In this document: piece after piece, positions 25,471 to 33,942 of the stretch
Numbering within the stretch: position 1 is the first letter of the stretch
How the letters are laid out: each line of letters starts with the position of its first letter
Notes under the pieces: model-generated
Told to the model about the DNA's origin: nothing
The model's database searches: none
Seen by the model: only the letters and a program-made list of their open reading frames with translations
Position numbers and translations under genes: made by a program
Assembly: GCA_016209885.1 (NCBI GenBank)
Contig: JACQVF010000041.1
Coordinates: forward strand, 1 to 64,000
Direction of reading: 5' to 3'
DNA length: 64,000 nt
Source: Gemmatimonadota bacterium
GTDB lineage: Bacteria; Gemmatimonadota; Gemmatimonadetes; Longimicrobiales; Gaopeijiaceae

Positions 25471-25492
25471 ACCCGGAAATTCCGGGTTTTTT
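25471..25492 (+). terminator. Intrinsic terminator in the infC leader
   Basis: ACCCGG (25471-25476), loop AAATT, CCGGGT (25482-25487), then a run of six T. It lies 60 bp before infC and 240 bp after thrS. An upstream CCGGGT at 25407-25412 could pair with the 5' arm and act as an antiterminator. It either ends the thrS transcript or attenuates infC-rpmI-rplT, as the L20-controlled leader does in Bacillus. The 326-bp thrS-infC gap also has TTGACG (25294) and TTGACA (25329) boxes without clear -10 partners. Confidence 0.8.
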
Positions 25493-25554
25493 GTTGTGCG
25501 GTCCGGCATGGCGGCCGGGTCGCGCGGTGACCTCGAGAGCGGAGGAAGGCGACC

Positions 25555-26067
25555 ATCAAAGAGCAAAAGGTCCGCGTCAACCGGCAGATCCGCATCAGTC
25601 CCGTGCGGCTGATCGACGACGCCGGCCGGCAGGTCGGAATCGTCGACATCGAGACAGCGCTGGACGCGGCCTTGCAGCGCGGGCTGGACCTGGTTGAAGT
25701 CGCGCCGGAGGCGCGGCCGCCCGTGGTCCGCATCATGGACTACGGGAAGTTCAAGTACGAGCAGGCTCGCAAGGCGCGCGAGGCCAGGAAGAAGCAGCAC
25801 CAGATCCACGTAAAGGAAGTCAAGTTCCGTCCGGGCATCGAGGACCACGACTTCGAGTTCAAGTGCCGGCACGCGCGGCGCTTCCTCGAAGAGGGGAACA
25901 AGGTCAAGATCACCATGATGTTCCGTGGTCGGCAGATGGCGCATCCGGAGATCGGCCTGGAAGTGCTGGCGCGCGTCGCGGGGGAGCTGACCGACGTGGC
26001 CAAGATCGAGGCCGAGGCGACGATGGACGGGCGGAACATGACGATGGTCCTGGCCCCGGCGAAGTAA
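25555..26067 (+). CDS. infC: Translation initiation factor IF-3 (AUC start)
   Basis: A 170-residue IF-3. The N-domain starts QKVRVNRQIRISPVRLIDDAGRQVGIV, the linker region is YGKFKYEQARKAREARKKQ, and the C-domain has VKEVKFRPGI and MFRGRQMAHPEIG. The start must be ATC at 25555: an in-frame TGA at 25528 is followed by no ATG, GTG, TTG or CTG before the conserved N-terminus, and GGAGGAAGG (25541-25549) is well placed. The GTG at 25603 would remove 16 conserved residues. Non-canonical AUU/AUC starts are the known basis of IF-3 autoregulation. IF-3 binds the 30S subunit and rejects poor start codons. Confidence 0.95.
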   Translation: MKEQKVRVNRQIRISPVRLIDDAGRQVGIVDIETALDAALQRGLDLVEVAPEARPPVVRIMDYGKFKYEQARKAREARKKQHQIHVKEVKFRPGIEDHDFEFKCRHARRFLEEGNKVKITMMFRGRQMAHPEIGLEVLARVAGELTDVAKIEAEATMDGRNMTMVLAPAK

Positions 26068-26345
26068 GCGCCAACGCGATCTTCCCTCCCGGGCCGAAGC
26101 GTACGGGCCCCGGAGCCCGGCACGCGGGGAGCACCGCGGCGAGGGTGGGCGCTGGTGCTGGGCGCACGGTGCCCGTGGAACGCGGGGCGTTCCCCCGGAC
26201 AGACGCGACCGGACGACTGGACGGCACGCGGCCGTGTGGACGGCGGGTGCGGTGAGCGTCCCCGCTCGCTGCATGGCCGCGGACCCAAGTTTGCCCGGTG
26301 CCACGGCCCGCCCGGCGCAGCAGCCTATGAGAACGGGAAGCGATC
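26068..26345 (+). other. infC-rpmI spacer
   Basis: These 278 bp hold no ORF with protein-like composition. They are GC-rich with several possible stems but no T-tract terminator. In E. coli the matching spacer contains the L20 repressor site, so an L20-binding structure here is plausible but not demonstrated. Confidence 0.3.
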
Positions 26346-26543
26346 ATGCCGAAGATGAAGACGCATAAGGGCTCGGCGAAGCGGTTCAAGAAGACGGGGT
26401 CGGGCAAGCTCCTGCGCCGCCGGGCGAACAAGAGTCACATTCTCACGAAGAAGACGCGCAAGCGGAAGCGGCATCTGCGCCGGTCGACGCTAGCGTCCAG
26501 GTCGGACGAGAAGCGCCTCAAGCGGCTGCTTCCGGGCAACTGA
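26346..26543 (+). CDS. rpmI: 50S ribosomal protein L35
   Basis: A 65-residue, strongly basic protein with the L35 signature [20 protein letters not shown] and the [19 protein letters not shown] stretch. It binds 23S rRNA in the large subunit. It lies in the universal infC-rpmI-rplT order, 15 bp before rplT, so L20 feedback would control both. Confidence 0.97.
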   Translation: MPKMKTHKGSAKRFKKTGSGKLLRRRANKSHILTKKTRKRKRHLRRSTLASRSDEKRLKRLLPGN

Positions 26544-26557
26544 GAGGGGGTCGGGCC

Positions 26558-26932
26558 ATGCCGAGGGTCAGCAGAGCCGTCGCCCGCAAGAAGCGCAGAA
26601 AGAAGATCCTCAAGCACGCGAAAGGCTACTTCGGTGGCCGGAAAAGCCTCTATCGCGTCGCGAAGGATGCGGTCGAGAAGGGCTGGCAGCACGCGTACCG
26701 GCATCGCAAGACGAAGAAGCGCGAGTTCCGGCGGCTGTGGATCGCGCGGATCAACGCGGCGGCGCGGGCCCACGATCTCTCCTACAGCCGCTTCATCAAC
26801 GGGCTGAAACGCGCGGGCGTCGAGCTGGATCGCAAGGTACTGGCGGACCTGGCGGTGCGGGATCCCGCGGCGTTTGCGGCCCTGGCCGTGCGGGCGAAGG
26901 CGCAGCTGGCGCAGCTCGAAGTCTCGAAGTGA
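26558..26932 (+). CDS. rplT: 50S ribosomal protein L20
   Basis: A 124-residue L20. The N-terminal basic tail ([35 protein letters not shown]) and the globular part ([50 protein letters not shown]) are complete. L20 is essential for early 50S assembly and is the known autoregulator of the infC-rpmI-rplT operon in several phyla, which makes the upstream leader and spacer of interest. pheS starts 155 bp further on. Confidence 0.97.
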   Translation: MPRVSRAVARKKRRKKILKHAKGYFGGRKSLYRVAKDAVEKGWQHAYRHRKTKKREFRRLWIARINAAARAHDLSYSRFINGLKRAGVELDRKVLADLAVRDPAAFAALAVRAKAQLAQLEVSK

Positions 26933-27087
26933 AGTGACGAGTATGGCCGGCCGCACGCCGGCGGGGTGTCGCAGCGGGGGTTACGGGCGCGCGTGAGGGT
27001 TCGGTCCGCGGTGTCCCGACCGAGGCTGGCGCGCCCCTCACCCTTGTGCGCATCCTGCGGGCGTCCGGGAACCCGATTCGGTCTCCC

Positions 27088-28122
27088 ATGACAGAAGCGT
27101 TGCTGGAAGAGCTGTCGCGGCTGGAGCGCGAGGCGCTGGCGGCGATCGGTGCGGCCGATCACGACGACGCGCTGGAGCGCGTGCGGGTCGAGTACCTGGG
27201 GCGAAAGGATGGCAGGGTCTCGGCCATCCTGCGGGGTCTCGGGGCGCTCGCGCCGGAGGTGCGCCCGAAGATCGGTGCCGAGGCGAACCGCGTCCGGGAC
27301 GTCATCCGTGATGCGCTCGCTTGGCGGACCGCCGAAGTGGCCGCCCGGACGCAGCGGCGACGGGAGGCGCCGCTCGACCTGACGCTGCCGGGCCGGGCTG
27401 AATGGATGGGCGGCCGTCACCCGGTGACTCGAGTCATCGATGAGATCAGCGCGATTTTCGCCTCCCTGGGCTTCACGCGCGCCCGCGGTCCCGAGGCGGA
27501 GACCGAGTGGTACAACTTCGTCGCGCTGAACACGCCGCTGGACCACCCGGCCGCGGACATGCAGGCCACGCTCTACGTGCACGGCAGGGTCCTTCTCCGC
27601 AGCCACACCTCGCCGGTGCAGGTCCGGGTCATGGAGCGCTACCCGCCCCCGATCCGCATCATCGTGCCAGGGATGGTATACCGGCGGGATGCTGCAGATG
27701 CGTCTCACCTGCCGGCGTTCTCGCAGATCGAGGGGCTGGCGGTGGACGAAGGGATCAGCTTCGTGGACCTCAAGGCGATGCTCGCGGAGTTTGCGCGCCG
27801 GTTCTTCGGCCCGGCTGCGCGGGTGCGCTTCCGGCCGTCGTTCTTCCCGTTCACGGAGCCGAGCGCCGAGGTGGACGTGAGCTGCATTATCTGTAATGGG
27901 ACGGGGTGCCCGGCGTGCAAGGGCACGGGGTGGATGGAGATCATGGGGGCCGGTATGGTGGACCCGGCGGTGTTTGAGGCTGTGGGTTATGACCCGGAGC
28001 GCTACACCGGCTACGCGTTCGGAATGGGGCCCCACCGGATCGCCATGCTGAAGTACGGGATCCCTGACATCCGGATGCACCACGAGAACGACGTGCGCTT
28101 CCTGAGCCAGTTCGCGGAGTAG
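27088..28122 (+). CDS. pheS: Phenylalanyl-tRNA synthetase alpha subunit
   Basis: A 344-residue class II catalytic subunit. It has an N-terminal coiled coil, then GRHPVTRVIDEISAIFASLGF (motif 1), LRSHTSPVQVRVME, the motif 2 region RIIVPGMVYRRD with HLPAFSQIEGLAVDEG, and motif 3 in YAFGMGPHRIAMLKYGIPDIR. A Cys-rich insert (CIICNGTGCPACKGTGW) is typical of many PheS proteins. The ATG at 27088 is preferred; a GTG at 27046 would add 14 residues. The leader holds mutually exclusive hairpin arms (GGGCGCGC/GCGCGCCC and GTGAGGG/CCCTCAC) but no Phe-rich peptide. pheT follows after 9 bp. Confidence 0.96.
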   Translation: MTEALLEELSRLEREALAAIGAADHDDALERVRVEYLGRKDGRVSAILRGLGALAPEVRPKIGAEANRVRDVIRDALAWRTAEVAARTQRRREAPLDLTLPGRAEWMGGRHPVTRVIDEISAIFASLGFTRARGPEAETEWYNFVALNTPLDHPAADMQATLYVHGRVLLRSHTSPVQVRVMERYPPPIRIIVPGMVYRRDAADASHLPAFSQIEGLAVDEGISFVDLKAMLAEFARRFFGPAARVRFRPSFFPFTEPSAEVDVSCIICNGTGCPACKGTGWMEIMGAGMVDPAVFEAVGYDPERYTGYAFGMGPHRIAMLKYGIPDIRMHHENDVRFLSQFAE

Positions 28123-28131
28123 AGCGCGAGG

Positions 28132-30540
28132 ATGCACGTTTCATATCGCTGGCTGCGTGCCCTGGCGCCTGCGCTGGACCTGGAGGTGGGGGAGGTCGTC
28201 GACCGGCTCGCCACGTACGGCGCGCCGGTGGACGAGGTCGTGTGGTTGGGAAAGGGCCTCGCAGACATCCTGGTGGCGCGCGTGGAGACGGTGCGTCCGC
28301 ACCCGAACGCGGATCGGCTCACGCTCTGTGACGTGGAGACCGGGAGCGGCGCCGTCCAGGTCGTCTGCGGTGCGCCGAACGTGCGGGCGGGGGCATACTA
28401 CCCGTATGTGCCCACGGGCTCGACGCTGCCCAACGGCGTGAAGATCCGGCGGGCGAAGATCCGTGGTGTGGAGTCCGTGGGGATGCTTTGCAGCGAGGCC
28501 GAGCTGGGCCTCGGGCGGGACCATACCGGGATCCTCGAGCTTCGAGGCGAGTTCCAGCCCGGCAGCCGCTTTGCGGAAGCGGTGGGGCTTGACGACTACC
28601 GGCTCGTCGTGGACGTGACGCCGAACCGGCCGGACCTGCTCTCCCACGCGGGCATTGCCCGCGAGCTCGCGCCGGGAGGCACGGCCGGCCTGACGCTGCC
28701 GGAGTTTCCCGGGTCCGACGCGGTCTCGTTCGCGATGGTGGCGAGGGTGGGCGCGGAGACGTCGGGCGCGGCCGATGGGGTCCGGGTCGAGATTTGGGAC
28801 CCCGATCTCTGTCCGCGGTACATGGCCGCCGTGATCCGGGGTGTGCGGATCGCACCCTCCCCGGAATGGCTCGCCATGCGGCTCCGCGCGGTGGGTGCGC
28901 GGCCCATCAACAACGTCGTGGACGCGACCAACTACGTCCTCTTCGAGGTGGGCCAGCCGCTTCATGCCTTCGACCTGAACCGGCTTGCGGGGCCGGCCAT
29001 CGTCGTGCGGCGCGCCCGCGCGGGCGAGTGGGTCGTGACGCTGGACGGCCAGCTGCGGAGCCTCGGTCCGGAGATGCTCGCCATCTGCGACGCCGAGCGG
29101 CCCGTGGCTGTGGCCGGGGTGATGGGTGGCACGGAGTCGGAAGTGAGTGACGAGACCACGGATGTCCTCATCGAATGCGCGTTGTTCGAGCCGAAGTCGG
29201 TGCGTGCCACCGCGAGAGCGCTGAGCCTCGCCACGGACGCGAGCTACCGCTTCGAGCGGGGCGTCGATCCGGAGGGACCGCCCGCTGCGCTCAGGCGGGT
29301 CGCCGAGCTCATCGTTGCCACCGCAGGGGGCACACCGGCGCCCGCAGCGGTGGACGTCTATCCGCGACCGAAGCCCTGTCCAACTATCGACCTCCGGCCC
29401 GAACGCGTGAGCCACCTGCTGGGGATCCCGTTCGACGAGGCCACGATCCGCGCCCAGCTCGAGCCGCTGGGATTCGCCGTGGACCGCGGGGGCGCGGCGC
29501 TCCGCGTCCGGGTGCCGGCATTCCGGAGCTATGACGTCACCCGGGAGATCGACCTGATCGAGGAGGTGGCACGCCGCTACGGCTACGAGCACTTCCCTGA
29601 CGAGTTGCGGCCGTTCCGTGCGGGCGGCGTGCCGGACGATCCGCGCCTTCAGCTCGAAGACGATGTCCGCCGCGTCCTGGTCTCCTCAGGGCTCCTGGAG
29701 GCGCGGACTCCCGCGTTCACGTCCGAGCGGCACGGTGCGGTTCGGCTCGCCAACCCGTTGTCCGCCGACGAGAGTTACCTGCGGAGCGCGCTCCTCCCGG
29801 GCCTCCTGCGCCGCGTCGAGTACAACTTCGCCCGCGGCGTCCGCGACGTGCGCCTGTTCGAGATCGGTACCGTGTTCCGGCCGGGACCCGCCGGCGCTCA
29901 GCCCGTGGAGCGGACGAACGTGGCGGTGGTCCTCACCGGGCTGCGGAGCCCGCGCCACTGGTCCGGCCCGGCTGCCGCCGTGGACACCTGGGACGTGAAG
30001 GCGCTCGTCCTCCGACTGCTCGCGCCCGCCCGCCTGCACGACGCTGAAGTGACGCCCGCCGCGCCCCAGGACAGGCTGCTCAAAGCGGCCCAGGGCTTTA
30101 CCGTGCGGGCCGACAAGGACGTCGTGGGCGCCGCCGGTCTGATTCGCAGCGACGCCGTAGACGCGCCGGCATGGGCCGGCGATATCTGGGGCATCGAGCT
30201 CGTCCTCCCCGCGGAGCCGCCGCCGCCGCCGACGCCGCGGCTCAGGGCGCTCGCGACGTTCCCGGCCGTGGAGCGCGACCTGGCCGTCGTAGTCCCGGAC
30301 GAGATCTCCGCCGCCCGTGTCTCTGAGGTCATGCGCCAGGAGGGTGGCGCGCTGTTGGAGGAGCTGTCCATCTTCGACGTCTACAGGGGGCCGAACATCC
30401 CTGAGAGTGCCCGATCCCTTGCGTTTCGGCTCCGCTTCCGCGCCGCCGACCGCACCCTCACTGATGACGACGCGCAGCGGGCCACGGAAAAGATCGTCTC
30501 CCGGCTCAAGGAGGAGCTCGGTGTCGAGGCACGACGCTAG
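28132..30540 (+). CDS. pheT: Phenylalanyl-tRNA synthetase beta subunit
   Basis: An 802-residue subunit of the alpha2-beta2 enzyme. In order: a tRNA-binding EMAP-II-like OB fold (VETVRPHPNADRLTLCDVETG and VVCGAPNVRAG), the B3/B4 editing domain (RPINNVVDATNYVLFEVGQPLHAFD, MGGTESEVSDETTDVLIE), B5 (IDLRPERVSHLLG), the core with EIDLIEEVARRYGYE, and the anticodon-binding FDX-ACB domain at the C-terminus (FPAVERDLAVVVPDEISA). The first residues (MHVSYRWLRALAPA) match the family. It overlaps the next small gene by 20 bp. Confidence 0.96.
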   Translation: MHVSYRWLRALAPALDLEVGEVVDRLATYGAPVDEVVWLGKGLADILVARVETVRPHPNADRLTLCDVETGSGAVQVVCGAPNVRAGAYYPYVPTGSTLPNGVKIRRAKIRGVESVGMLCSEAELGLGRDHTGILELRGEFQPGSRFAEAVGLDDYRLVVDVTPNRPDLLSHAGIARELAPGGTAGLTLPEFPGSDAVSFAMVARVGAETSGAADGVRVEIWDPDLCPRYMAAVIRGVRIAPSPEWLAMRLRAVGARPINNVVDATNYVLFEVGQPLHAFDLNRLAGPAIVVRRARAGEWVVTLDGQLRSLGPEMLAICDAERPVAVAGVMGGTESEVSDETTDVLIECALFEPKSVRATARALSLATDASYRFERGVDPEGPPAALRRVAELIVATAGGTPAPAAVDVYPRPKPCPTIDLRPERVSHLLGIPFDEATIRAQLEPLGFAVDRGGAALRVRVPAFRSYDVTREIDLIEEVARRYGYEHFPDELRPFRAGGVPDDPRLQLEDDVRRVLVSSGLLEARTPAFTSERHGAVRLANPLSADESYLRSALLPGLLRRVEYNFARGVRDVRLFEIGTVFRPGPAGAQPVERTNVAVVLTGLRSPRHWSGPAAAVDTWDVKALVLRLLAPARLHDAEVTPAAPQDRLLKAAQGFTVRADKDVVGAAGLIRSDAVDAPAWAGDIWGIELVLPAEPPPPPTPRLRALATFPAVERDLAVVVPDEISAARVSEVMRQEGGALLEELSIFDVYRGPNIPESARSLAFRLRFRAADRTLTDDDAQRATEKIVSRLKEELGVEARR

Positions 30541-30874
30541 TACGGCCCCGGCGGCTCAGGAGAGCAGCGCCGCCACCCCCGGCACCCAGGCCGCCCTCGC
30601 CGCGTTTGCGGCCCTGGATTCTGCGGTCGGCCGCATACTCGCGCGGATCGACGAGCTCCGCGCCCGGGAACCCGCACTGGAAGGGCGCGTGGCCGAGCTC
30701 GAAGGAACCCTCCGTAGCATGACGAGCGGGGCCCTCGACCCGCAGGCCCTCCTCACTCGCGTCCGCTCCCTCGAGCGGGAAAACGAGGAGCTCCGCCGCC
30801 GTATCGAGTCCGGGCGGCAGGCTGTGGAACGATTGCTCGCGAAGATCCGGTTCCTGGAGGAGAAACGACCGTGA
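30521..30874 (+). CDS. Small coiled-coil protein, ZapB-like
   Basis: A 117-residue protein: an Ala/Ser/Thr-rich N-terminus of about 25 residues, then an almost continuous heptad coiled coil (VAELEGTLRSM ... RVRSLERENEELRRRIESGRQAVERLLAKIRFLEEK). The GTG start lies inside pheT, 4-5 nt after an excellent SD (AAGGAGGAG), and its stop overlaps the zapA start, so it is coupled to zapA. Size, coiled coil and neighbour suggest a ZapB-type partner of ZapA at the division ring, but sequence identity to ZapB cannot be claimed. Confidence 0.7.
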   Translation: MSRHDASTAPAAQESSAATPGTQAALAAFAALDSAVGRILARIDELRAREPALEGRVAELEGTLRSMTSGALDPQALLTRVRSLERENEELRRRIESGRQAVERLLAKIRFLEEKRP

Positions 30875-31182
30875 GCCACGAGACGATGGGCAAGCACGCG
30901 GTCACGGTGCGCATCGCCGGCGAGGAGCATGCCATCCGCTCGGAGGCGGAGCCGGACTACACCCGGTCCTGCGCTCAGTTCGTGGACGACGCGATCAGCG
31001 AGGTCAAGGAGAACGTCAACCTCATCGAGACCCATAAGGCCGTCATTCTGGCAGCCCTCTCCATCACGGACCAGCTATTCCAGGCACGCGGCGAGCTGGA
31101 ACGCGTGAGCCAAGAGCTGGTCGGCCGGCTCGACACGCTGCGGCGCCGGATCGAGGAGGCGCTGGACCGTCCCTTGGCGTGA
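30871..31182 (+). CDS. zapA: Cell division protein ZapA
   Basis: A 103-residue ZapA: an N-terminal beta-hairpin domain (HAVTVRIAGEEHAIRSEAEPDYTRSCAQFVDDAI) then a long coiled coil that forms the tetramer. ZapA bundles FtsZ filaments at midcell. The GTG start overlaps the stop of the coiled-coil gene by 4 bp. The pheT-zapA-rny neighbourhood occurs in several phyla. Confidence 0.9.
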   Translation: MSHETMGKHAVTVRIAGEEHAIRSEAEPDYTRSCAQFVDDAISEVKENVNLIETHKAVILAALSITDQLFQARGELERVSQELVGRLDTLRRRIEEALDRPLA

Positions 31183-31221
31183 CGCCGCCCGCGTCGGGGC
31201 CGGCCGGTAGGCCGCCTTGCG

Positions 31222-31313
31222 TTCAGAGTCACGCGCTCCCCATTTTTCGGCGATGGTTTCAGCCTGTGCGGACCGCCGGGCCGATTCTGGGCGGCCCCGC
31301 ACGGGACTTTGAA
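31222..31313 (+). ncRNA. Candidate structured RNA between zapA and rny
   Basis: TTCAGAGTC (31222-31230) pairs with GACTTTGAA (31305-31313), enclosing a single-stranded stretch of about 32 nt and a strong hairpin in which GTGCGG pairs with CCGCAC and CCGCC with GGCGG (about 31266-31304). A terminator follows at 31326. The stretch is less GC-rich than its surroundings. A 6S-like RNA is one idea, since 6S lies after zapA in some groups, but the bubble is too one-sided to say so. It may simply be an untranslated operon end. Confidence 0.3.
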
Positions 31314-31325
31314 GTTTTGCCCCCC

Positions 31326-31351
31326 ACGGGCGTGACGAGCGCGCCCGTTTT
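31326..31351 (+). terminator. Intrinsic terminator upstream of rny
   Basis: ACGGGCG (31326-31332), a 9-nt loop, CGCCCGT (31342-31348), then TTTT. It ends just 12 bp before the rny start, so rny needs read-through or a promoter inside the zapA-rny gap. Confidence 0.6.
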
Positions 31352-31363
31352 CGGAGTGCATAC

Positions 31364-32950
31364 ATGAACACGGCGTTGGTGACTGTCCTGGCGGCGATCG
31401 CCGCCGGCGTTGTCGCCTTCCTTGCCGGTTGGGGAATCGAGCGGGCGCGGCAGCGGCGGACCCGGCAGACGGCGGAGGATGTAGCTCGACAGATCCGGGC
31501 GGCGGCGGAGCAGGAGGCGGAGAGCATCCGTGAGGCGGCCGACCTCAAGGGTCGGGAGGAGGGGTATCGACTCCGGGCGCTGTGGGAGCAGGAGGAGTCG
31601 AGGCGGCGGGAGGAGTTCGATCGGGTGGAGCGCCGCCTGCTCGAGCGGGCGGAGTCGCTGGACAGCAAGGCGGCGGCGCTGGATCGCAGGCTGGACCTGC
31701 TCGACCAGCGAGATGCGGCGCAGGGCAAGCGGGAGGCCGAGCTGGACCGGCGGGTTGCGCAGCGCGATGCGCGGATGCGCGAGGCGGAGGAGCTGGCGCA
31801 GAAGCGCCGAGCGGAGCTGGAACGTCTGGCGGGTCTCACAACCCAGGACGCCAAGCGCCAGCTCATCGAGGATCTGAAAGACGAGGCCCGGGCCCAAGCC
31901 GCGAACACGATCCGGCAGATCCGGGACGAGGCGCAGCGCAACGCGGAGCGGGAGGCGGGGAAGATCGTCGCGCTGGCGATCCAGCGGATGGCTACGGACC
32001 AGACGGCGGAGATGACGGTGTCCGTGGTCAACCTCCCCTCCGATGAGATGAAGGGCCGGATCATCGGGCGCGAGGGTCGCAACATTCGGGCGTTCGAGCA
32101 GGCGACGGGCGTGGACGTGATCATCGACGACACGCCCGAGGCGGTGATCCTATCGTCGTTCGACCCGATCCGCCGGGAGACCGCGCGCGTCGCCCTCGAG
32201 AAGCTCATCGCCGACGGCCGGATTCATCCCGGCCGTATCGAGGACGTGGTGGCGAAGGCACGCAAGGAAGTCGAGCAGGGGATGATCGAGGCGGCGGAGA
32301 GCCTGCTCTACGAGCTGGGGATCCACAACGTGCACGCCGAGATCGTGAAGGTCCTCGGCCGGCTGAAGTTCCGGACATCGTACGGGCAGAACCAGTTCCT
32401 GCACGCCAAGGAGGTGGCGCTCCTGGCCGGGAACATGGCCGCGGAGATGGGCCTCGACGTGCAGATGGCCAAGCGCATGGGGCTGCTCCACGACATCGGC
32501 AAGGGGCTCACGCACGAGCAGGAGGGCACGCACGTGGAGCTGGGCTACCGTCTGTGCAAGAAGCACGGCGAGCCGGACCCGGTGCTGAACGCGATTCGTG
32601 CCCACCACGACGAGGAGCCGCACCGCTATCCTGAGACCTTCCTGGTCACGGCGGCGGACGCGATCAGCGGTTCGCGCCCGGGCGCGCGGCGCGAGATGTT
32701 CGACATCTACGTGAAGCGCCTGGACAAGCTCGAGGAGATCGCCATGAGCTACCCGGGTGTCGAGCGCTGCTTTGCGGTGCAGGCGGGTCGTGAGCTGCGG
32801 GTCATGGTGCAGCCTGAAGCGATTTCGGACGCCGACATGGCACGCCTGTCGGAGGAGGTGGCCCGCCGCATCGAGAGCGAGCTCCAGTACCCGGGTCAGA
32901 TCAAGGTCGTCGTGATCCGGGAGACACGTGCCATCGATTTCGCCCGCTGA
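31364..32950 (+). CDS. rny: Ribonuclease Y
   Basis: A 528-residue membrane-anchored endoribonuclease that starts mRNA decay. It has an N-terminal membrane helix (ALVTVLAAIAAGVVAFLAGW), a long charged coiled coil, a KH domain (LPSDEMKGRIIGREGRNIRAFEQATGVDVIIDD), and an HD phosphohydrolase domain with LLHDIGKGL and AHHDEEPH, then SGSRPGARREM near the C-terminus. The length is normal. The SD GGAG is 8 nt from the ATG. folD begins 39 bp later. Confidence 0.96.
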   Translation: MNTALVTVLAAIAAGVVAFLAGWGIERARQRRTRQTAEDVARQIRAAAEQEAESIREAADLKGREEGYRLRALWEQEESRRREEFDRVERRLLERAESLDSKAAALDRRLDLLDQRDAAQGKREAELDRRVAQRDARMREAEELAQKRRAELERLAGLTTQDAKRQLIEDLKDEARAQAANTIRQIRDEAQRNAEREAGKIVALAIQRMATDQTAEMTVSVVNLPSDEMKGRIIGREGRNIRAFEQATGVDVIIDDTPEAVILSSFDPIRRETARVALEKLIADGRIHPGRIEDVVAKARKEVEQGMIEAAESLLYELGIHNVHAEIVKVLGRLKFRTSYGQNQFLHAKEVALLAGNMAAEMGLDVQMAKRMGLLHDIGKGLTHEQEGTHVELGYRLCKKHGEPDPVLNAIRAHHDEEPHRYPETFLVTAADAISGSRPGARREMFDIYVKRLDKLEEIAMSYPGVERCFAVQAGRELRVMVQPEAISDADMARLSEEVARRIESELQYPGQIKVVVIRETRAIDFAR

Positions 32951-32989
32951 TTCCGCCGGCCCTCCCGTTCTCGGCTTCGGGTCCTGCCG

Positions 32990-33922
32990 ATGGCTGCTGA
33001 GCTGATCTCCGGCACCGAGATCGCCCGCGCCCTGCGTGCGGAGATCCGGGAGCGGGTCGCTGCGCTCAAGGCGCGTGGGCTGGTTCCGGGCCTGGCCACC
33101 GTGCTGGTGGGGCGTAACCCGGCCAGCGAGGTGTACGTGCGCATGAAGGGCAAGGCGGCTGAGGAGGCGGGAATCTACTTGCGGCGCATCGCGCTGCCCG
33201 AGGACACGCCCGAGGAGGAGCTCCTGGGCCTGGTGGCGGGGCTCAACGCGGATCCGCGGATCCACGGGATCCTCGTGCAACTTCCGCTGCCCGCACAGCT
33301 CCGCGAGCGCGTGGCGCTTGAGGCCGTAGACCCGGACAAGGACGTGGATGGCTTCCACCCCCTCAACGTAGGCCGGCTGGCCGCAGGCGATCCTGACGTG
33401 CTCGCACCATGCACGCCGACCGGGGTGATCGAGATGCTTCTCCGCGCTGGCTACGATCCGGCGGGCCGCCACGTGGTCGTGGTGGGGCGGTCGAACATTG
33501 TGGGGCGGCCCATGGCGCTCCTGCTGCTGCGCAAAGGCCGGGGCGGCGACGCCACCGTCACCGTGGCCCACAGCCGCACGCGTGACCTGGCGGCGGTGAC
33601 GCGGCTGGCGGAGATCCTCATCGTGGCGGCGGGCCGGCCCGAGTTCATTCGCGCGAACATGGTGAAGCCGGGTGCTGTGGTGATCGACGTAGGGGTGAAC
33701 CGCGTGGAGGATCCGGGTTCGGAGAAAGGGTACCGGCTGGTGGGTGACGTGGCGTTCGCCGAGGTGCGTGAGGTGGCTTCCGCCATCTCGCCGGTTCCCG
33801 GCGGCGTGGGCCCCATGACCATCGCGATGCTCCTCCAGCATACGGTGGTGGCGGCGGAGCGCCTGTGGTCGGCGTCGGCGTCGTCGCTGGAAGAGCCGAC
33901 CAGGGCTGCGGCGCGCGCGTGA
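32990..33922 (+). CDS. folD: Bifunctional methylenetetrahydrofolate dehydrogenase/cyclohydrolase
   Basis: A 310-residue FolD, which interconverts 5,10-methylene- and 10-formyl-tetrahydrofolate with NADP. Motifs: VGRNPASEVYVRMKGKAAEEAGI with the catalytic Lys region, GILVQLPLP, DPDKDVDGFHPLNVGRL, PCTPTGVIEML, and the nucleotide-binding VVVVGRSNIVGRPMALLLL, plus PVPGGVGPMTIAMLLQHT. The C-terminus has a short Ala/Ser-rich extension. Its stop overlaps an alternative GTG start of xseA. Confidence 0.96.
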   Translation: MAAELISGTEIARALRAEIRERVAALKARGLVPGLATVLVGRNPASEVYVRMKGKAAEEAGIYLRRIALPEDTPEEELLGLVAGLNADPRIHGILVQLPLPAQLRERVALEAVDPDKDVDGFHPLNVGRLAAGDPDVLAPCTPTGVIEMLLRAGYDPAGRHVVVVGRSNIVGRPMALLLLRKGRGGDATVTVAHSRTRDLAAVTRLAEILIVAAGRPEFIRANMVKPGAVVIDVGVNRVEDPGSEKGYRLVGDVAFAEVREVASAISPVPGGVGPMTIAMLLQHTVVAAERLWSASASSLEEPTRAAARA

Positions 33923-33942
33923 AACGGAGGGGTTCGGCGGTC

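Noticed and set aside
31183-31363. Confident 6S RNA call after zapA
   Set aside because: The internal loop is one-sided and no consensus was recognised, so it is kept only as a low-confidence structured RNA.
32150-33841. A 563-codon minus-strand frame across rny and folD
   Set aside because: It spans two real genes and their gap and has shadow-type composition.
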